A stretch of DNA of 64,000 bases from Phlebopus portentosus (Eukaryota > Basidiomycota > Agaricomycetes > Boletales > Boletinellaceae): the NCBI GenBank assembly GCA_037892935.1, contig JAYXKI010000018.1:186001-250000 (forward strand), in the 5' to 3' direction. The first letter of the stretch is position 1. The number at the start of each line of letters is the position of its first letter. Made by a program: the position numbers and the translations under genes. Shown piece by piece: positions 22,521 through 34,799 of the stretch. The notes under the pieces were generated by a model. That model searched no databases and had not been told where the DNA came from. It saw only the letters and a list, made by a program, of their open reading frames with translations.

Positions 22521-23680
22521 CGGACCGAATACAAAGGTATTCGGTCCTTTACTTGACTTTTACCTTTCTCATGTTGTATTTGCGCCCGTCATGACGGTAC
22601 TCTTTCCTGCCGAGCCTTCTTGATATGTTGTATCTATGAACGTTCGACTTTGTTGTATCCCGCGTTTGGACTCTGTTTGTCGCGTTCACTCGTATAGCCG
22701 GATGCCCAAGCGCCCTGTATCTTGTACCATGCAAAACTCCTGCAAACAGATGTACAGTATCTCATATTCGTCCACTACATAAAAAGCTTGCGGGTTTCGC
22801 GTGGATGAATATTATTTTGAAGTTCCAGCCGACGGTCTTCTTCTATTACGTCACAGCACAATATTAATGAAGGACATAATAGTCGTAATAACAAATTAGA
22901 AAGTAATAATAAAAATAACAATAAACCTAAAAATAAAATGATATAAAAAGAATAATTGCTTTCAGTACTATAGTCAATTAGGTTATTCTCTGCTATTAAT
23001 TATTTAATGCCCGATAAAGTATGTGATTCTCGCGATTATTTAGTTTCCGGAAATTTCTCAGCTTAGTTAGGATCTGGCATCCTTGTGCATGTCAATTTTT
23101 CTGGGCTCGGACGATAAGAAATGGTGCAATATTGTCAGAGAACCTGTCCGATCAAAAAAATAAATGCGATTCCTGCAAGACCCTTCGCGGACGGAGGTCT
23201 TCTCAGAATCGAAAGTACTGCACAGAAATGCTAGAATAGGAGGGCTAGGGACCCTTGATTCCAGACCAAGACCCTGAACTAACGGAGGTACTTTTTTCCA
23301 AGTTTTCCCTTGGCGTGTTTAGCTCTAGAGTTAGCCTTGTCTGCCAGTAACAACAACAACTTGTCTAAAGCTGCGGATCGTTCCAATCTCTACTGAAGGT
23401 AGAGTCCAGCTAACATTGGCTCTTTATATTGGATTTACGTATGTCCCTGGTAACTTGCCTTTCGGGTTGCCATTAGCAAGGGCCCTAGCGGATCATCATT
23501 CTGGCTTCATCGTTAAACTTTACTGGGTTATTGCCGAGATGAAACATTATATACAGCACGGGAGAAGACGGCCGACACGGAGAATAAAGAAAAAGCAGCC
23601 CCGTTTCTCCTTCTCTCTTCTTTACCCACTTTGCGGTCTCGCCACCGATCGATCGTTGAAGCCTGGGTACGGACGGAATC
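22521..23680. other. Intergenic; AT-rich with promoter of next gene
   Basis: Immediately after the F-box stop is a palindromic ggaccgaatacaaaggtatt-cggtcc (22521-22547), a possible transcription end hairpin. The stretch at 22860-23000 is AT-rich. No credible gene frame appears. The last 200 bp should hold the promoter and leader of the DUF6534 gene. Confidence 0.4.
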
Positions 23681-25450
23681 ATGAGCGAGACTTCAACACA
23701 GGTTGCGATTGATAACACTGTGAGTCACTGATGACATGTTTTCTTGCTAGATTCTGACACATTTCAGTACGGGGCTCTGCTGATAGGGACCATGTGAGTT
23801 TCGCACCTCATTCCAGAACTGAGCTTCAATTACTGAAGAGAAACATGTTGTATAGGGTTGCAATGGGGTAAGTGAAGTCAGACCTGATGGTGAATAGCAA
23901 GTTACCGAAAGCGTATCGCTGTAGACTTTGGGGTGCTGCCACAATCCAGATGTACTATTATTTCAACGTGCGTTGGGATGTATTTGCGTGAATACGTGTT
24001 CTTATGTTTACTTTGTCCCCGAATAGCAATTCCCGAAAGATGAATGGCGATTAAAAGCTCTGGTATGCACGACTCCACAATCACAGAGCTTGAGCTGAAT
24101 GAAGCGGCGTGCCAGGTCGTCGCGATTTGGACCCTCGACACCACTCACCAAGGGCTGATATCGCATAGTTGTTATGCGTATCTTGTCACCAACTACGCGA
24201 ATCCTACATTTCTCTATACCATCACTTCGTCTCTATCGGTACGTCCGACATTGACCATAAATATCTTCCAAGTTAATGAATCCAATATGAAGGTCATGGT
24301 GCTTATTAGCGTGAGCTATTTTCGTCTCCGAAGCCGTGAGATTGACTTGCTCAGAGATCTTCAGGGTATCATTTGCTTTCTTGTACAGTTCTTTTTGCTG
24401 TACCGAGTATGGAGGTGTAAGTTCTTTAGTCTTATTTTGTAGGGCGCGCATTCACGGCTTCGACATAGTAAGCGAGAAGAATATGTTTCTTGTGATAATC
24501 CTATTCGCAATGAGTGTCGCACAGTTCGCCACAAATGCGCGTGAGTATGCTCCGCCTCCATAATAGAGCCGCATCACTTATCAATTATATCGAATTTGGA
24601 GTGTATTATACTAAAGGGTAAGTACGCAGCTATAGTTGACGAATGCCTGTGCTAATTCGTCTATTCCAGTTCAAACCTGACCGTAATAACGCTTTCGAGC
24701 ATAGCGTGGCTGTCGAAACTTGTGAACAGTCTGTCCGCAGGGACTGATGTCTCTATCGCTGCTGTGCTCATATACCTGCTTCACCGATCGCGGACTGGTT
24801 TCAAGCGGTCCGAGACGCTCATTAACAAATTGATCTTTTTCACGATCAACACCAGCGCTCTCACAAGCATTGTTGCCGTCTTTTCCGTCATTTTCGTATG
24901 TGTGCCGTTTCGATGCCCCATCCGCTTTGATCCCAATGTAAATCATTGATGAACTTTGTCAACAAGGTCACGGTATATCCGGATGCGCTCATATATGTTG
25001 CATTTTATGTTAATATCAGCAAGAGTGCGTTCTCGTTCGTTCTTGGTTACTCAATTTTGCTCACGGTATTTGAAATTCGCGAAGTGTATACAAATACATT
25101 TTTCGCAACGTACGTCGCCCGTTCTACCTTCTCAGTGAGTGCAGACGGAGATATCAATGGATTCACAGGTTGAATGCACGGAAATCTACGCGAGATGGCT
25201 TCGACTCAACATACAACCAAGGGTCATCAATGATTTTGTCTCGGGAGCGGTCGGAAGCCCCACCTCGATCTGCAAACAGGGTATGTACCCGACTTTCTAG
25301 AGTAGAAAAATGCGCATGTTCATGCCATCCTGGCTTTCGCAGTCGCAAAATAGCCGTCTTGCAATCCGCGTAGAAACGGAGACCATGCAAGATAACGATA
25401 ACATCGTCCTTAGTGACCTGGAACACAGCGGAGTAAAGGTATCTATCTGA
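23681..25450 (+). CDS. DUF6534 family multi-pass membrane protein
   Basis: Exons join to a complete DUF6534 protein: MSETSTQVAIDNT, YGALLIGTMVAMG, LWGAATIQMYYYFNQFPKDE, then AIWTLDTTHQGLISHSCYAY LVTNYANPTFLYTITS, FLVQFFLLYRVWR, KNMFLVIILFAMSVAQFATN, SKLVNSLSAGTDVSIAAVLI, HRSRTGFKRSETLINKLIFF, YPDALIYVAFYVN, NTFFATLNARKSTRDG and a C-terminus ending LSDLEHSGVKVSI at 25450. The helices and the GFKRSETLINKLI and LNARK blocks are family hallmarks. At least nine short GT-AG introns are needed, and one exon is only 12 nt (23856-23867). The function is unknown; the topology suggests a seven-helix receptor- or transporter-like protein at the cell surface. It is intact as far as can be read. Confidence 0.85.
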
Positions 25451-26204
25451 TCGGCATTCAATTTGAAAATTTCAGGTCCTTGCTGACCCTGTTTCAATTT
25501 GCTTCCGCGGCAGCCGGTATACGACGACTGCGAGCACACATTCTCTTACGACACCAAAATTCACCATTGAACGTAAATTACATCACATGGGTCTTCTTAC
25601 GGGGTGTTTGGTTATCTTCATCTCTCCGCTCTGTTCATACTTCGGATTTTCATACATCGCATGTTCACACTGGACTGCCTTTTTCGCTACATCGACCTAG
25701 TTATTTATGATTATTGTATATAAAAGGGCAGTCGATCATCGACGCGACGAGGCGGAAAGGAAATTTGCAGTCGTACACATATGGGAGGCTTATCCCGCTT
25801 CTATAAATACCTTTTTTCTGCATATTAGATCATTCTATCCATCTATGTACAGATTAAACCAGTGGTATCCCTTACAGGTAGAGTAAGCAAAAATCCGACG
25901 TCTATTTCAATTCATTAGATCGTGCCTGACAAGCACTCCGAGTGGTTCTATGTTTATGGTGTGTCTATTTGTTATAAATGGCTAGAAACGTGTTTTGCGA
26001 GACTGCAACAGACGTGAGTGGAAAACTGAAGCGATGACGGAGATGTTGGAGACTTACTTGTCTAAATGATTGAAGAGAAGAGAAAATCTATGCATCGTTA
26101 GATCCCTCCAGCATCTCAAGCTGAGAAGCTTCAAGTTGTACAAATGCGATGTCAGACCCTGATCTAATAAATGAATAGAATAGAAAGTAATACCGATAAG
26201 AGGC
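25451..26204. other. Intergenic, no recognised gene
   Basis: This is the space between the 3' ends of the plus-strand DUF6534 gene and the minus-strand transcription-factor gene. A plus frame at 25480-25710 lacks features. Nothing else is supported. Confidence 0.4.
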
Positions 26205-28732
26205 CTAGCTAGGGCATATTTCTCCGAGACCGCGTACCGCTTCCAACAGCGTCTCCAAGTCCTCTGCGATTTTCTGGGCTCTCGGCGTGCCTACGAGTTG
26301 CTGCTGAGACTCGGTTGGGACTGTGCTTGAGCTCGGTATGCCAGAGATCAAGGACGGTGAAATACTCCTTGGAGTGGACAATACCGACGAAAGTGTAGCC
26401 ATCTCGTTCGCTACGACACGTGAAATCCATACGATCTGGCGATGACAATATTCATTAGAAACAGACGGCAAAATGCAGACAGAACATTTACGCCGATGAA
26501 GAAGTCTCTCCCCCCGAATTGATCCAGGGACAGATCCAAGTCGGATCGTATTAGACGGACAATTTCACGTACCGCCGAACGACATTGTCCCTCTGCATCT
26601 ACGTTACCCATGAACGGATAGTACAATTGAATAATTGCGCCATATCCCAGACTTCGAGCAGGGACTCTCGTGTGTTCGTCGTAATTGGCGTCTTCAAAAA
26701 GTATTCAATGTCTCATTGAACAGTGCATGAGATATGCAACTGATTACCATCATCTGCGGGTAAACGTCGCGGCATAGTGGACGAACTTTCAGGGCATCGC
26801 TTTCCAAGCTCACGATTCCTTCGCAATGGATTGACCAAGTCTTTCTATGACCTGATAATCGACTCCGACATCTGTAGACCGCGTTTCTCCTTCAAACAGT
26901 GCGGTGGCAACCACGAAGGCCACGAGGGACGAAGACGCATGCTCAAAAATTGAGAAGTCTGCCGAGCCATCAAGAAAGGCACGAACAGATAATTCCTCGG
27001 AGCTCATAATTTCAATGATCGACAACTAAAAGCAAAGTCAGATCATAAGTACGGTACAATAGGACCCCCGGCAATACTGATTGATGCCTGACCGGAATCC
27101 GGATAAAAATTCGCAAATTTTGAGCCTGAAGCCTGAGGTTTTCCGGATAATTTCGACCCGAGATTGATCACAGCCCTGAGGGAATTTCCGGATATGAGGA
27201 GGTCTTGGTCCAAGAGGCCTGTGCAAATCCGGATAACAACAGGGCGTCACCTGACCGTGCTATGTGTAGTGCCTGAGAATGGATTGCCGTCTTAAGGCAG
27301 AGTAGTTTGAGAGTAATATATTCTTTTTGTAATGTAGTTGTAATCCAATTCATTCCTTTGTTATACATTTTTCTAAATGATAAGGGGTAATACTAGAGCT
27401 GTATAGTCAAAATTTTGCGCCTATCAAAATCCGAAAAAAAAATACCCTTTTTAGATGCCTCTGCCGAAATCCGGACGAAATCGATGCTCTAGGAGGTCAT
27501 GCCTGAGGTTTTCCGGATAAAAAGGGCGCGAAGCGCCCGGAAAAATCCGCATATAAATTTTGACATCTGGATCAGGCATCAATCAGCATTGCCGGGGGTC
27601 CTGGTACAATGTGATGCGAGTGAATTGCGTGCCTTGTTGCAAATATCCAAGTGTAATGGCGTCGGCGAACGCACAGTTGTTCCTGATATAGGATGATCCG
27701 GAATCGCTGGAGTAGAACCCAGTGCAACACTCCAGCACCGATCAAGAGCGTACACTGACCAGAACAGGTTTATCCGTTCTCCTAAGTCTGTCGCATCTTG
27801 AGGGGGATCTAGAACAAGCATTCCTCCTACGCCCAGCCCCGACAGCGAAATTGGTGATGTAGGGCTCTGTCGGTGATCTGAGATACGATGAAGTCCACAA
27901 GCCAGTACTCCTGTTCCGGCTGCGGACAGATGGTAACGTCCTTCCATTACACGAGCATCATTGAAAAGGTCCAGATAGCGTGCCGAGTCAGACCGTGTAA
28001 CAATCTCGGAACATGTAAGACGAAATGGAGACGGCGAGCTTGCGAAAGAAAAGTCTGAATACTGGAAAACACCGCCTATCTAGCTCACTGCGAATACAAA
28101 ATATGAACACTTACAATCCCGAAAGATCGAATTGCTGGTTTACATCTACCCCCAACAAGTTTAGAGGCAACTGATACACATTAAAACCTAATTCAACCCC
28201 GATTAAGAATCATCTTCGTCACAGACCTTAGATAGTAAGGAAATCCTCACCATGCTCTGAGACTTCAGATAAACGTACAGGGGAGTTCAGTCGTTGATAT
28301 TCCTCTTCGTGTCCTGAACGATACTCCCTTCGCAGATATGGATGATGAAGTAGAACTGGGGCGTCATCCTTCCGTTCCTCAAGCTCCTTTATACGAACTT
28401 TTAGAAGACGAAGACGCTCCTCTCAAACCTCTGTGAAGGTACACCCTTGTCTGTCAGTATATTAACAGTGGCCAGGGCTTCTTGTCAGAGAGCACTGAGG
28501 GTCCACAAAAAGGACGGGCGCCATCGCATCTCTAAACGATCGACATTAAGCATGACTGAAGAGTCATATTGGCAAGTAATCTTCACCATCTTCTTGCGCC
28601 TAGATGAAAGTGTGTCAATCATGGCAGAGATATTTCAAGAAGAAGATCATGCCTGCAAGTTATGCACGCCTGCCCTCTCGGTAAGGGGTTCGCTAGACCA
28701 GTATCAATCGTTTTAGAAGATCCTGAAGCCAT
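26205..28732 (-). pseudogene. Zn2Cys6 fungal transcription factor, disrupted by an insertion
   Basis: The start at 28732 reads MASGSSKTIDTGLANPLPRG and leads straight into a zinc cluster: QACITCR, RKKM, RCDGARPFCGP after joining three exons. A basic linker with leucine-zipper-like spacing follows (LRLLKVRIKELEERKDD, about 28400). The middle region has the Fungal_trans signature LGERINLFWSVYALDRCWSV (about 27780), and the C-terminus ends EDLETLLEAVRGLGEICPS at 26205. Such proteins bind DNA and regulate specific pathways; the target is unknown. A 542-bp hAT-like element at 27061-27602 sits one codon before the end of an exon and puts a stop about ten codons after it in the original frame. The fifth zinc-ligand cysteine is also a serine (CGPS), and the next expected one is not visible. 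The gene is probably inactive. Confidence 0.75.
27053..27610. mobile_element. hAT-like non-autonomous element with 8-bp target duplication
   Basis: The element spans 27061-27602. Its terminal inverted repeats are 31 bp with one mismatch, starting AGGACCCCCGGCAAT on both ends. The flanks are the identical 8-mer GGTACAAT at 27053-27060 and 27603-27610, which is the target-duplication length of the hAT superfamily. There is no transposase. Inside, the phrase gcctgaggttttccggataa occurs twice in direct orientation (about 27130 and 27502) along with several ccggata words. It lies within a coding exon of the Zn2Cys6 gene. The near-perfect ends and duplication indicate a relatively recent insertion. 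Confidence 0.9.
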
Positions 28733-29255
28733 GTCAAAGTAGGTTCGCTCTTAGGTCCTCAAGTCCTTCATGCTCGAACATTTATACGAATCGAATGGAA
28801 TGAGTCAAGATCTTAGCACATCCCAGAAACAAAGGCTCGGACAAGAATTGCAAAGCAATCCAAACAAGCAGGCGTAGCGTAGGTGTCATCACAGAGAACG
28901 GCTTACCGAAAGAAGTAGCAGCGGTAAATTGTCATTTTGCTTCTGACCAGCCAGTTACCTCAGGAGCCTCTAAACACTTGAGAAGAAGTACTGTACTCTT
29001 GACTTGTCCTGTAGCAAGAGATCCGAAGCGGATGTTTGACAAAGCGACGTTGATAAGCGATTGGTCACATTTTACGTGACCCTCGTCATATACTTTCGCA
29101 TTCCTGCCAGATCGGGAAATCTCACTCACAACTCGAAGTCGGCTTCATTACAGTGTAATCACTCCAGGACTAACTTGGGATCCTTCATACGACGCCCAAC
29201 GCGTCTTACGTCTACAGGACCGGCCGTCGGCGCCCGGTGACTTGGGCTGTATACT
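28733..29255. promoter_or_regulatory. Divergent intergenic region
   Basis: This region separates the starts of the minus-strand zinc-cluster gene and the plus-strand spermidine-synthase-like gene, so both promoters should lie here. A minus frame of 65 codons (29129-28932) shows no family features. No specific promoter element stands out. Confidence 0.4.
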
Positions 29256-31303
29256 ATGGCGCGGAAAAAGGACACAACGACAAAGACAATCACGACCACG
29301 ACCACACATGTACAGGAAAATAGATTACTATTTTCAATCCAAACTGCTATTTCCTTGATCTCACTCTCTTTGTGCGTATCTGCCACTGAAAATGTCCTCG
29401 CGCCTCTGTATGGGTCGGTGGCTACGAATCTTTACCTGCAGAACATCATGGGCACGTTGATCGTTGCTCTGGTGATTCTACCTCTCCCGTCGGGCTTGAA
29501 ACTAGGTGCTGCTCAAGGGGCGATCCTGAGTAGTTTGCTATGTGTGGCACCAGCTACCCTGCATTGCTTAGCGAGTCTGTCAACTATTTTCGGAAGCCCG
29601 GTCTTGGGTCCTATTCTCGCTTATACTCCGGTGCTGGCACCAATTGTGTTTTCAGCCACCGACGGGATACGTGGCATCCTCGTAAGCCTGTTATGGAATT
29701 CGTTACGAAAGATATATGAGTTGAGGAAACTTAGACAGGAAAACTGAACACGACAAAGACCCTTTTTGGCATTGCAGCGTCTATTTTCGTTTTACAATCC
29801 CAACCAGTATGGTCATATATTCCATACAATAACATCATAAATCAGCCTGTTCTTGTACGTATTCGCATCTGCTGGGTTTACTTTTCCCCTCTCATGCGAA
29901 TCTATAGCTTCTACTGACTGGCTGGATCGCGGTATTCGTGGGATACATGTCTAACAGATCAACTAGAGCACTCAATGCTGGAAAGTCCAGTTATGGTGTC
30001 CTGATACTGCCTCTCCTCTTGACCTTATTGGCACTTTCACAACCGCCCTTACGCGCTCGATCGCTCCCATATGCACACCCAAATGGACTACTTCGGATCA
30101 TTTCATCTGCTCCGAGTGTAACTGGTCGCATCGTCGTAGCTGATGACCTTGATCATGGTTTTCGCTTTCTTCGCGCCGACCATAGTCTCCTTGGTGGAGT
30201 CTGGATCGCCGATAAATACTTAGCAAAAATGGACAATAAAATTGATTTTACCCGGGATAAGGATGGAACGAAGCTGGGCGAATCGATATATTCCGCGTTC
30301 GTGCTTCAAGAAGCCGCTAGGTTACAAGAGAGGGACAAACCCCACGAGAATGCGCTGATCATGTACGAATGCCTTATTTTATCTATGGCGCTTGACCTGA
30401 TCGCTTTTTCGTCAGTGGTCTCGGTGTTGGCATCGCTGCACAGGCTTTCATGCAGCACGGTCTTTCAACCTCAGTAGTGGAGATCGATCCAGCAGTATAC
30501 TCAGCTGCACGCGATTATTTCGGGGTACCTGAACCGAGTGCGGCGTACATCGAGGATGCTCGAAGCTGGGTCCACCGCCAAGCTACTTTGAAGAACGGGA
30601 CCTTTGATATCATCGTTCACGATTGCTTCTCTGGTGGCGGCGTTCCAGCGCATCTGTTTACATCCGAGCTCTGGCAAGACCTGAAAGAGATACTCAGCCC
30701 CGATGGTATTCTTGCTGTTGTAAGCTCTTGTTAGAATATTCGACTTCTCGCTTCTGAAGTGATGTGCCATTCAGAATTACGCTGGCGTGATTGGCAGCGA
30801 GTCCTCCAAAGCGGTTTTCTTGACATTGAAGCAGAACTTTGGGCAATGTCGTGTCTTCCATGACTATAAGACGCAAGAACCAGAAGAGAAATTGACCTCA
30901 GAGTTCATAAATTTGGTACATGATCTTAGATGCGAGTGATTTGGCATCATAGACACTCATGAGAGCATAGGTATTCTTTTGCTCGCCATCCTCGAGGCCA
31001 TTGTCGTTCCGACCTGCGACACAAGAGGATTACTTATCCTCGTATCTGCGCGAGCATATTCTTCAGGTCTTACCTGACCGGGAAGTGCGGTCGCAGCTTA
31101 TCTTGGAGAACGTGCATAAGGAGCAGGAGAAAGAGAGCATTCTTACGGACGATCATAATCCTCTTGGTGCTTGGCAAGACGAAGGCGCTCTAGACCACTG
31201 GAAGGGTGCGTTCTTTCTTAGACCGTGTGCGAGCCATTTCACTGATAGCGCACTCAAAGTGATGAGAAGTGTTCTTCCTGATTATGTTTGGAGCACGTAT
31301 TAG
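29256..31303 (+). CDS. Membrane-anchored spermidine-synthase-like protein
   Basis: Exons join to about 500 residues. The N-terminal third is hydrophobic with several membrane helices (for example IQTAISLISLSLCVSATENV, YLQNIMGTLIVALVILPLPS and SSYGVLILPLLLTLLALSQP). The C-terminal half has a Rossmann methyltransferase fold: GLGVGIAAQAF as the glycine loop, VVEIDPAV as the acidic ribose-binding strand, AYIEDARSWV, and DIIVHDCFSGGGVPAHLFTS in the place of the spermidine-synthase gate region. It then continues NYAGVIGSESSKAVFLTLKQ and ends HWK VMRSVLPDYVWSTY. Fungal proteins of this layout resemble polyamine synthases but lack proof of aminopropyl transfer, so the substrate is open. At least six GT-AG introns are visible. 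The 3' end converges on the membrane gene at 31584. Confidence 0.82.
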
Positions 31304-31583
31304 TCGTTTAACTTCAGTATCGTGGTGCCAGCCCGCAATGCCGCGGCACGAGGGAATCTTCATAAATCTACGCAGTGGTACATAGATCTCCCCGTATTAA
31401 TGATATCGAGAGGAGAGAATCGCGACGTCCGGACTGGCGACTGTCATGCGCCGAATTATCCGCATCGGGTTTCGCTTTCAAAAGCCGTGTCTCTCCAGAA
31501 CAGAAAGTCAATAAATTAAACAAAAAGCTGAACTGTGTGAGCGATAAACTACGAAATACTTGGTACCAGAATGACAGTCCATC

Positions 31584-32522
31584 CTAAACAACCTCGTGAG
31601 GACCAGGACCATAGAGCTTCCCATCACCCTTAGCGCTCATGTATGATGATCCGGCTCCTGTCTCATCACGGAACTTGACTGCAAATGCTTCTGTACTCTC
31701 GCGTCCAGCAGGGACTGTATCGTACATCCCAGCGCTAAGCACTTTGAGACGATGCTTCTCCTCTTTCTCCTCTTCGAGCTGCAGGACATATCGAGCAACA
31801 ATGATGCACTCATCTGATTTGAAATGTCATGCAGCCCGGCCGGCCCTTCGAAGTTAGCCGTCGATTCGACACGAGAAAACTTGACGAAGGTGGACTTACA
31901 CAATACGAGAAGCCAAACAAATACAATGAAGCCGACAAGAATGAGGCGGAGTGTGGTGACATGATGGCAGGCGTCTATCACTTTTTGGTCCGTACGCCCG
32001 TTGATGCAGTCGTTGATGAATTCCTGCTTGTTCTTCGTGAAGATCATAATGATGTGCACGATGCCCACGATGATGTACACTCCGAGCATGTAATTCAGCA
32101 ATTGCGAATATGACTTTACGGCTGAGACGCGTCGTCTAATTGTTCCGTAGAGGCTGCATATGTATGGGGGGGGGGGGGAAGTAAGCGTTTTTGTCTTCTT
32201 CGATGTTAACCGTGGATATGTAGGAGAACGATGACCTACCCGAATAAAGCGAAGATACCATTGACGGTGAAATGTATGCCTCCTAGAATCACGGAGACCT
32301 TTTCACGTTTGTCCAGATGGACATCTGAACAACGCGAACATTCAATAACCTTAAACGATAACTATACATCGGAAATCAGGGCATACCTTTCGAAGCTAGA
32401 CCGACCCAGAGGACGATGGCCAGGAACGCATTCAGGAGGAAATGGCAAAATGACAGAACGAAGACTCCCAATCGGACGGGAAGGCAGCAGAGAAATTTAT
32501 GGGATTTGACACCGTATGCCAT
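31584..32522 (-). CDS. Four-helix membrane protein, unassigned family
   Basis: The start at 32522 (MAYGVKSHKFLCCLPVRLGV) opens helix 1 (FVLSFCHFLLNAFLAIVLWV). Exon 2 has helix 2 (VSVILGGIHFTVNGIFALFG). Exon 3 has helix 3 (LLNYMLGVYIIVGIVHIIMI) and, after a hydrophilic loop with two cysteines, helix 4 (RLILVGFIVFVWLLVL). The last exon gives a cytosolic tail rich in Glu/Lys (RYVLQLEEEKEEKHRLK) ending GDGKLYGPGPHEVV. All three introns are GT-AG; the second has an unusual C13 tract (32166-32178) just before its acceptor. The layout with a conserved acidic tail is common in agaricomycete small membrane proteins, but the function is unknown. Length is about 235 residues. Confidence 0.75.
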
Positions 32523-33880
32523 CCTCGTGGACGGACAGAAATCGTGAAGAAAATCAAGGAATAAAAGGAAAAGAAAAAAAGAATCAACCGCTCGAGAACG
32601 CGGAGGAAAAGGGCGCTGTATGGAAAAGATGAATGGCTCCTACAGCTTTTATGCAGTACTTCATACGCGACTTCCTAGCGTGCATGTTAAAATCGTCCAT
32701 TTATCGGTGAAGACACTGAGCAACACAGCATCAGGCATTGCGATCGTTGCGCAAATCGGACCTTCCTTACGCCATGATTCCGTCGACGGGAAGTGATATC
32801 TAGGAATCAACACGACGTAGCGGCATCAAAGATTCAAACCTCGTAGGACTCGGAGCTCTGATAGCTGAAACGCTGAACCGGCTACTGGGAAGAGGGGGGC
32901 ATTGTCGGCCAGAGATGATTTGAATATTACAGTAATCAGGTTGTCGTCTGCATGCAATGCAGCACAATGTGCGAGTTTCCCGGAGAATTAACATGGCGGA
33001 GAACAAGGGGCGAAACATTCAGCAGGGGGACGAGCTTTACCACTCGTACTTTCTGTCTGTCAAAAGGAAGTCACTTTTGAATTCGACCCAATCTCAGAGG
33101 GCATACTGTAGACGTTGAGTTATTAAAAATGGTCTGCTGAATCGAGACAAGTCTATCCAGATCTAAGGATTTTGAACATATTCATTCAGATCGAGGCAAT
33201 GAGAACAAAGAACATTGCAGATCAACATTCTTTGGACGCCGCGATGCGCCATGATCATCATCAACATACGAAAATCGGTCAAGGGCGACGTCCGATTGCG
33301 GTTCAGACCTTACCCGTTCTGTCCGAGCTCATAGTAAATAGAGAAAGGCGGTACGATGAAGATTACAAACGGTATAGCCGAAGACGCTGACTTTATTCTT
33401 TAGACGAATGCTTGAGAGATGGTTCAACATCAGGATGAAGAAAGATGTAGAGTCTTTGACCAGCGCGTGATGGTAGTCTGAGTCGGCGAGTTTGCGCGTC
33501 GCGTCAAGGATGTTTTTCTCTGTTTATCAACAACCTCTAAAATTCCATTTACGTAAACACCTCCAAGTCCAAGATCTTGCATAGGCATACACGGAGACTC
33601 TATACAACTTTACAACCCAGTCTCGTCAGAATCTCCATCGAACGAGTGTTAGGAAACGCCTCTCAAGAACGAATACTTACATGTAGGTTTCGACCAGACA
33701 AGAATCTCAGCCCTTAGTTACCACTAGCTTTCTTACCACCACTACTTCATTTTTTTCTGTCCCAGTGGTTCGGTACGGCATGCTAACATTTTTTCGCCAG
33801 TGATAATATGTGCTATAAGAGCAGAAAGAAGTAACAAGCTAGCCACAAATGACAGTCCCTGCATATGCAGAAGCAAACAC
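32523..33880. other. Intergenic, no recognised gene
   Basis: Short frames on both strands (for example 33018-32800 minus and 33172-33390 plus) have no recognisable domain. The left edge should include the promoter of the four-helix membrane gene. Confidence 0.35.
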
Positions 33881-33881
33881 C

Positions 33882-34797
33882 TTAATTTCGGAATCTTTCA
33901 CAAGTTTGTCTTGGGTAGCTACTCCATCTAAACCCCACAACGCATCGGAAGTGGAAATCGGGATTCCCATGAGTGACTTTGATTCCTGTATCGAGTGGTG
34001 GAGAGGTTAAGTGGCATGCCCAGGTGTATGTACCTTCGCAGTGATCAAGAATAAGGAAAGAAGACGTGGTGGCGACGATGGCGATGGCGATGGCGATGGC
34101 GATGGCGATGGCGATGGCGATGGCATGGAAATCTATACAGATTGATCCCGAGTCGAATCCTTCTGTCCAGAAATAGAACAAGAGGGTGGTGGTACTGTTC
34201 GATAACTTTGATGGCATGATGCTAGTTAGGAAGGTGATGCGACGGATAGCTATGTACGTCGGTCTGTAGGGATAAGAAAAGAATTGAGTTTTATGAGTTC
34301 CTTCGAGCATGCAAGCCAAACCGAGACTTGAACGTACAGAAGGGAGGAAGTTCACCTACTTCACCTCATAAGCTTGAGTAAAGTTGGAAGATTCCCTATT
34401 GGGCCCGAGAGAAGAGTGTTCCTCACCGGCGTGTAAGTACTGAGCAGTGCCGACTGTATTGTCAACTATCAGGGGGGGGAAAAGAAGACAAAATCAGCAT
34501 GAAGATCAAAGACTCAGACCCACAAAGATGCATTCCATCTTCCGCAACTGGGATCGCCATTGCCAATACCATTATCATCGTCAAGCAGCTCAGGCCAGAA
34601 GGGATGGAGATCGATATTGAGATACTGACATTGACGTCCCGCGTCGTTCCTTCAGCAATAGCCATTAGTAAGTAAGTAACGCGCGCCCACACTTCTCGCA
34701 ACAATATGCAACACAACAACAACAGCAACGGGACAGCGCAACCGACATAATAGGTAAAAGACCACGCACAGGCCAAGTGGCTTTGGAAAATCACCAA
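33882..34797 (-). other. Possible membrane protein gene, unassigned
   Basis: Minus-strand frames at 34797-34462 and 34355-33882 may belong to one spliced gene. The first has hydrophobic runs (AVPLLLLLCCILLREVW), and plausible GT-AG sites occur between them. The second carries a run of Ala-Ile caused by a hexanucleotide repeat, so at least that part is not a conserved domain. No family can be assigned. Confidence 0.25.
34077..34125. repeat. (GATGGC)n microsatellite, about eight units
   Basis: Eight nearly perfect GATGGC hexamers run in tandem. They account for the Ala-Ile repeat in one antisense frame. Such sites are usually length-variable between strains. Confidence 0.9.
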
Positions 34798-34799
34798 AA

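Noticed and set aside
29256..32522. Polyamine-related gene cluster
   Set aside because: The spermidine-synthase-like gene and the convergent four-helix gene share no pathway evidence, and neighbours are unrelated.
33882..34355. Minus frame with a long Ala-Ile repeat
   Set aside because: The repeat comes from the GATGGC microsatellite. It was not accepted as a protein domain, only listed as a possible gene region.
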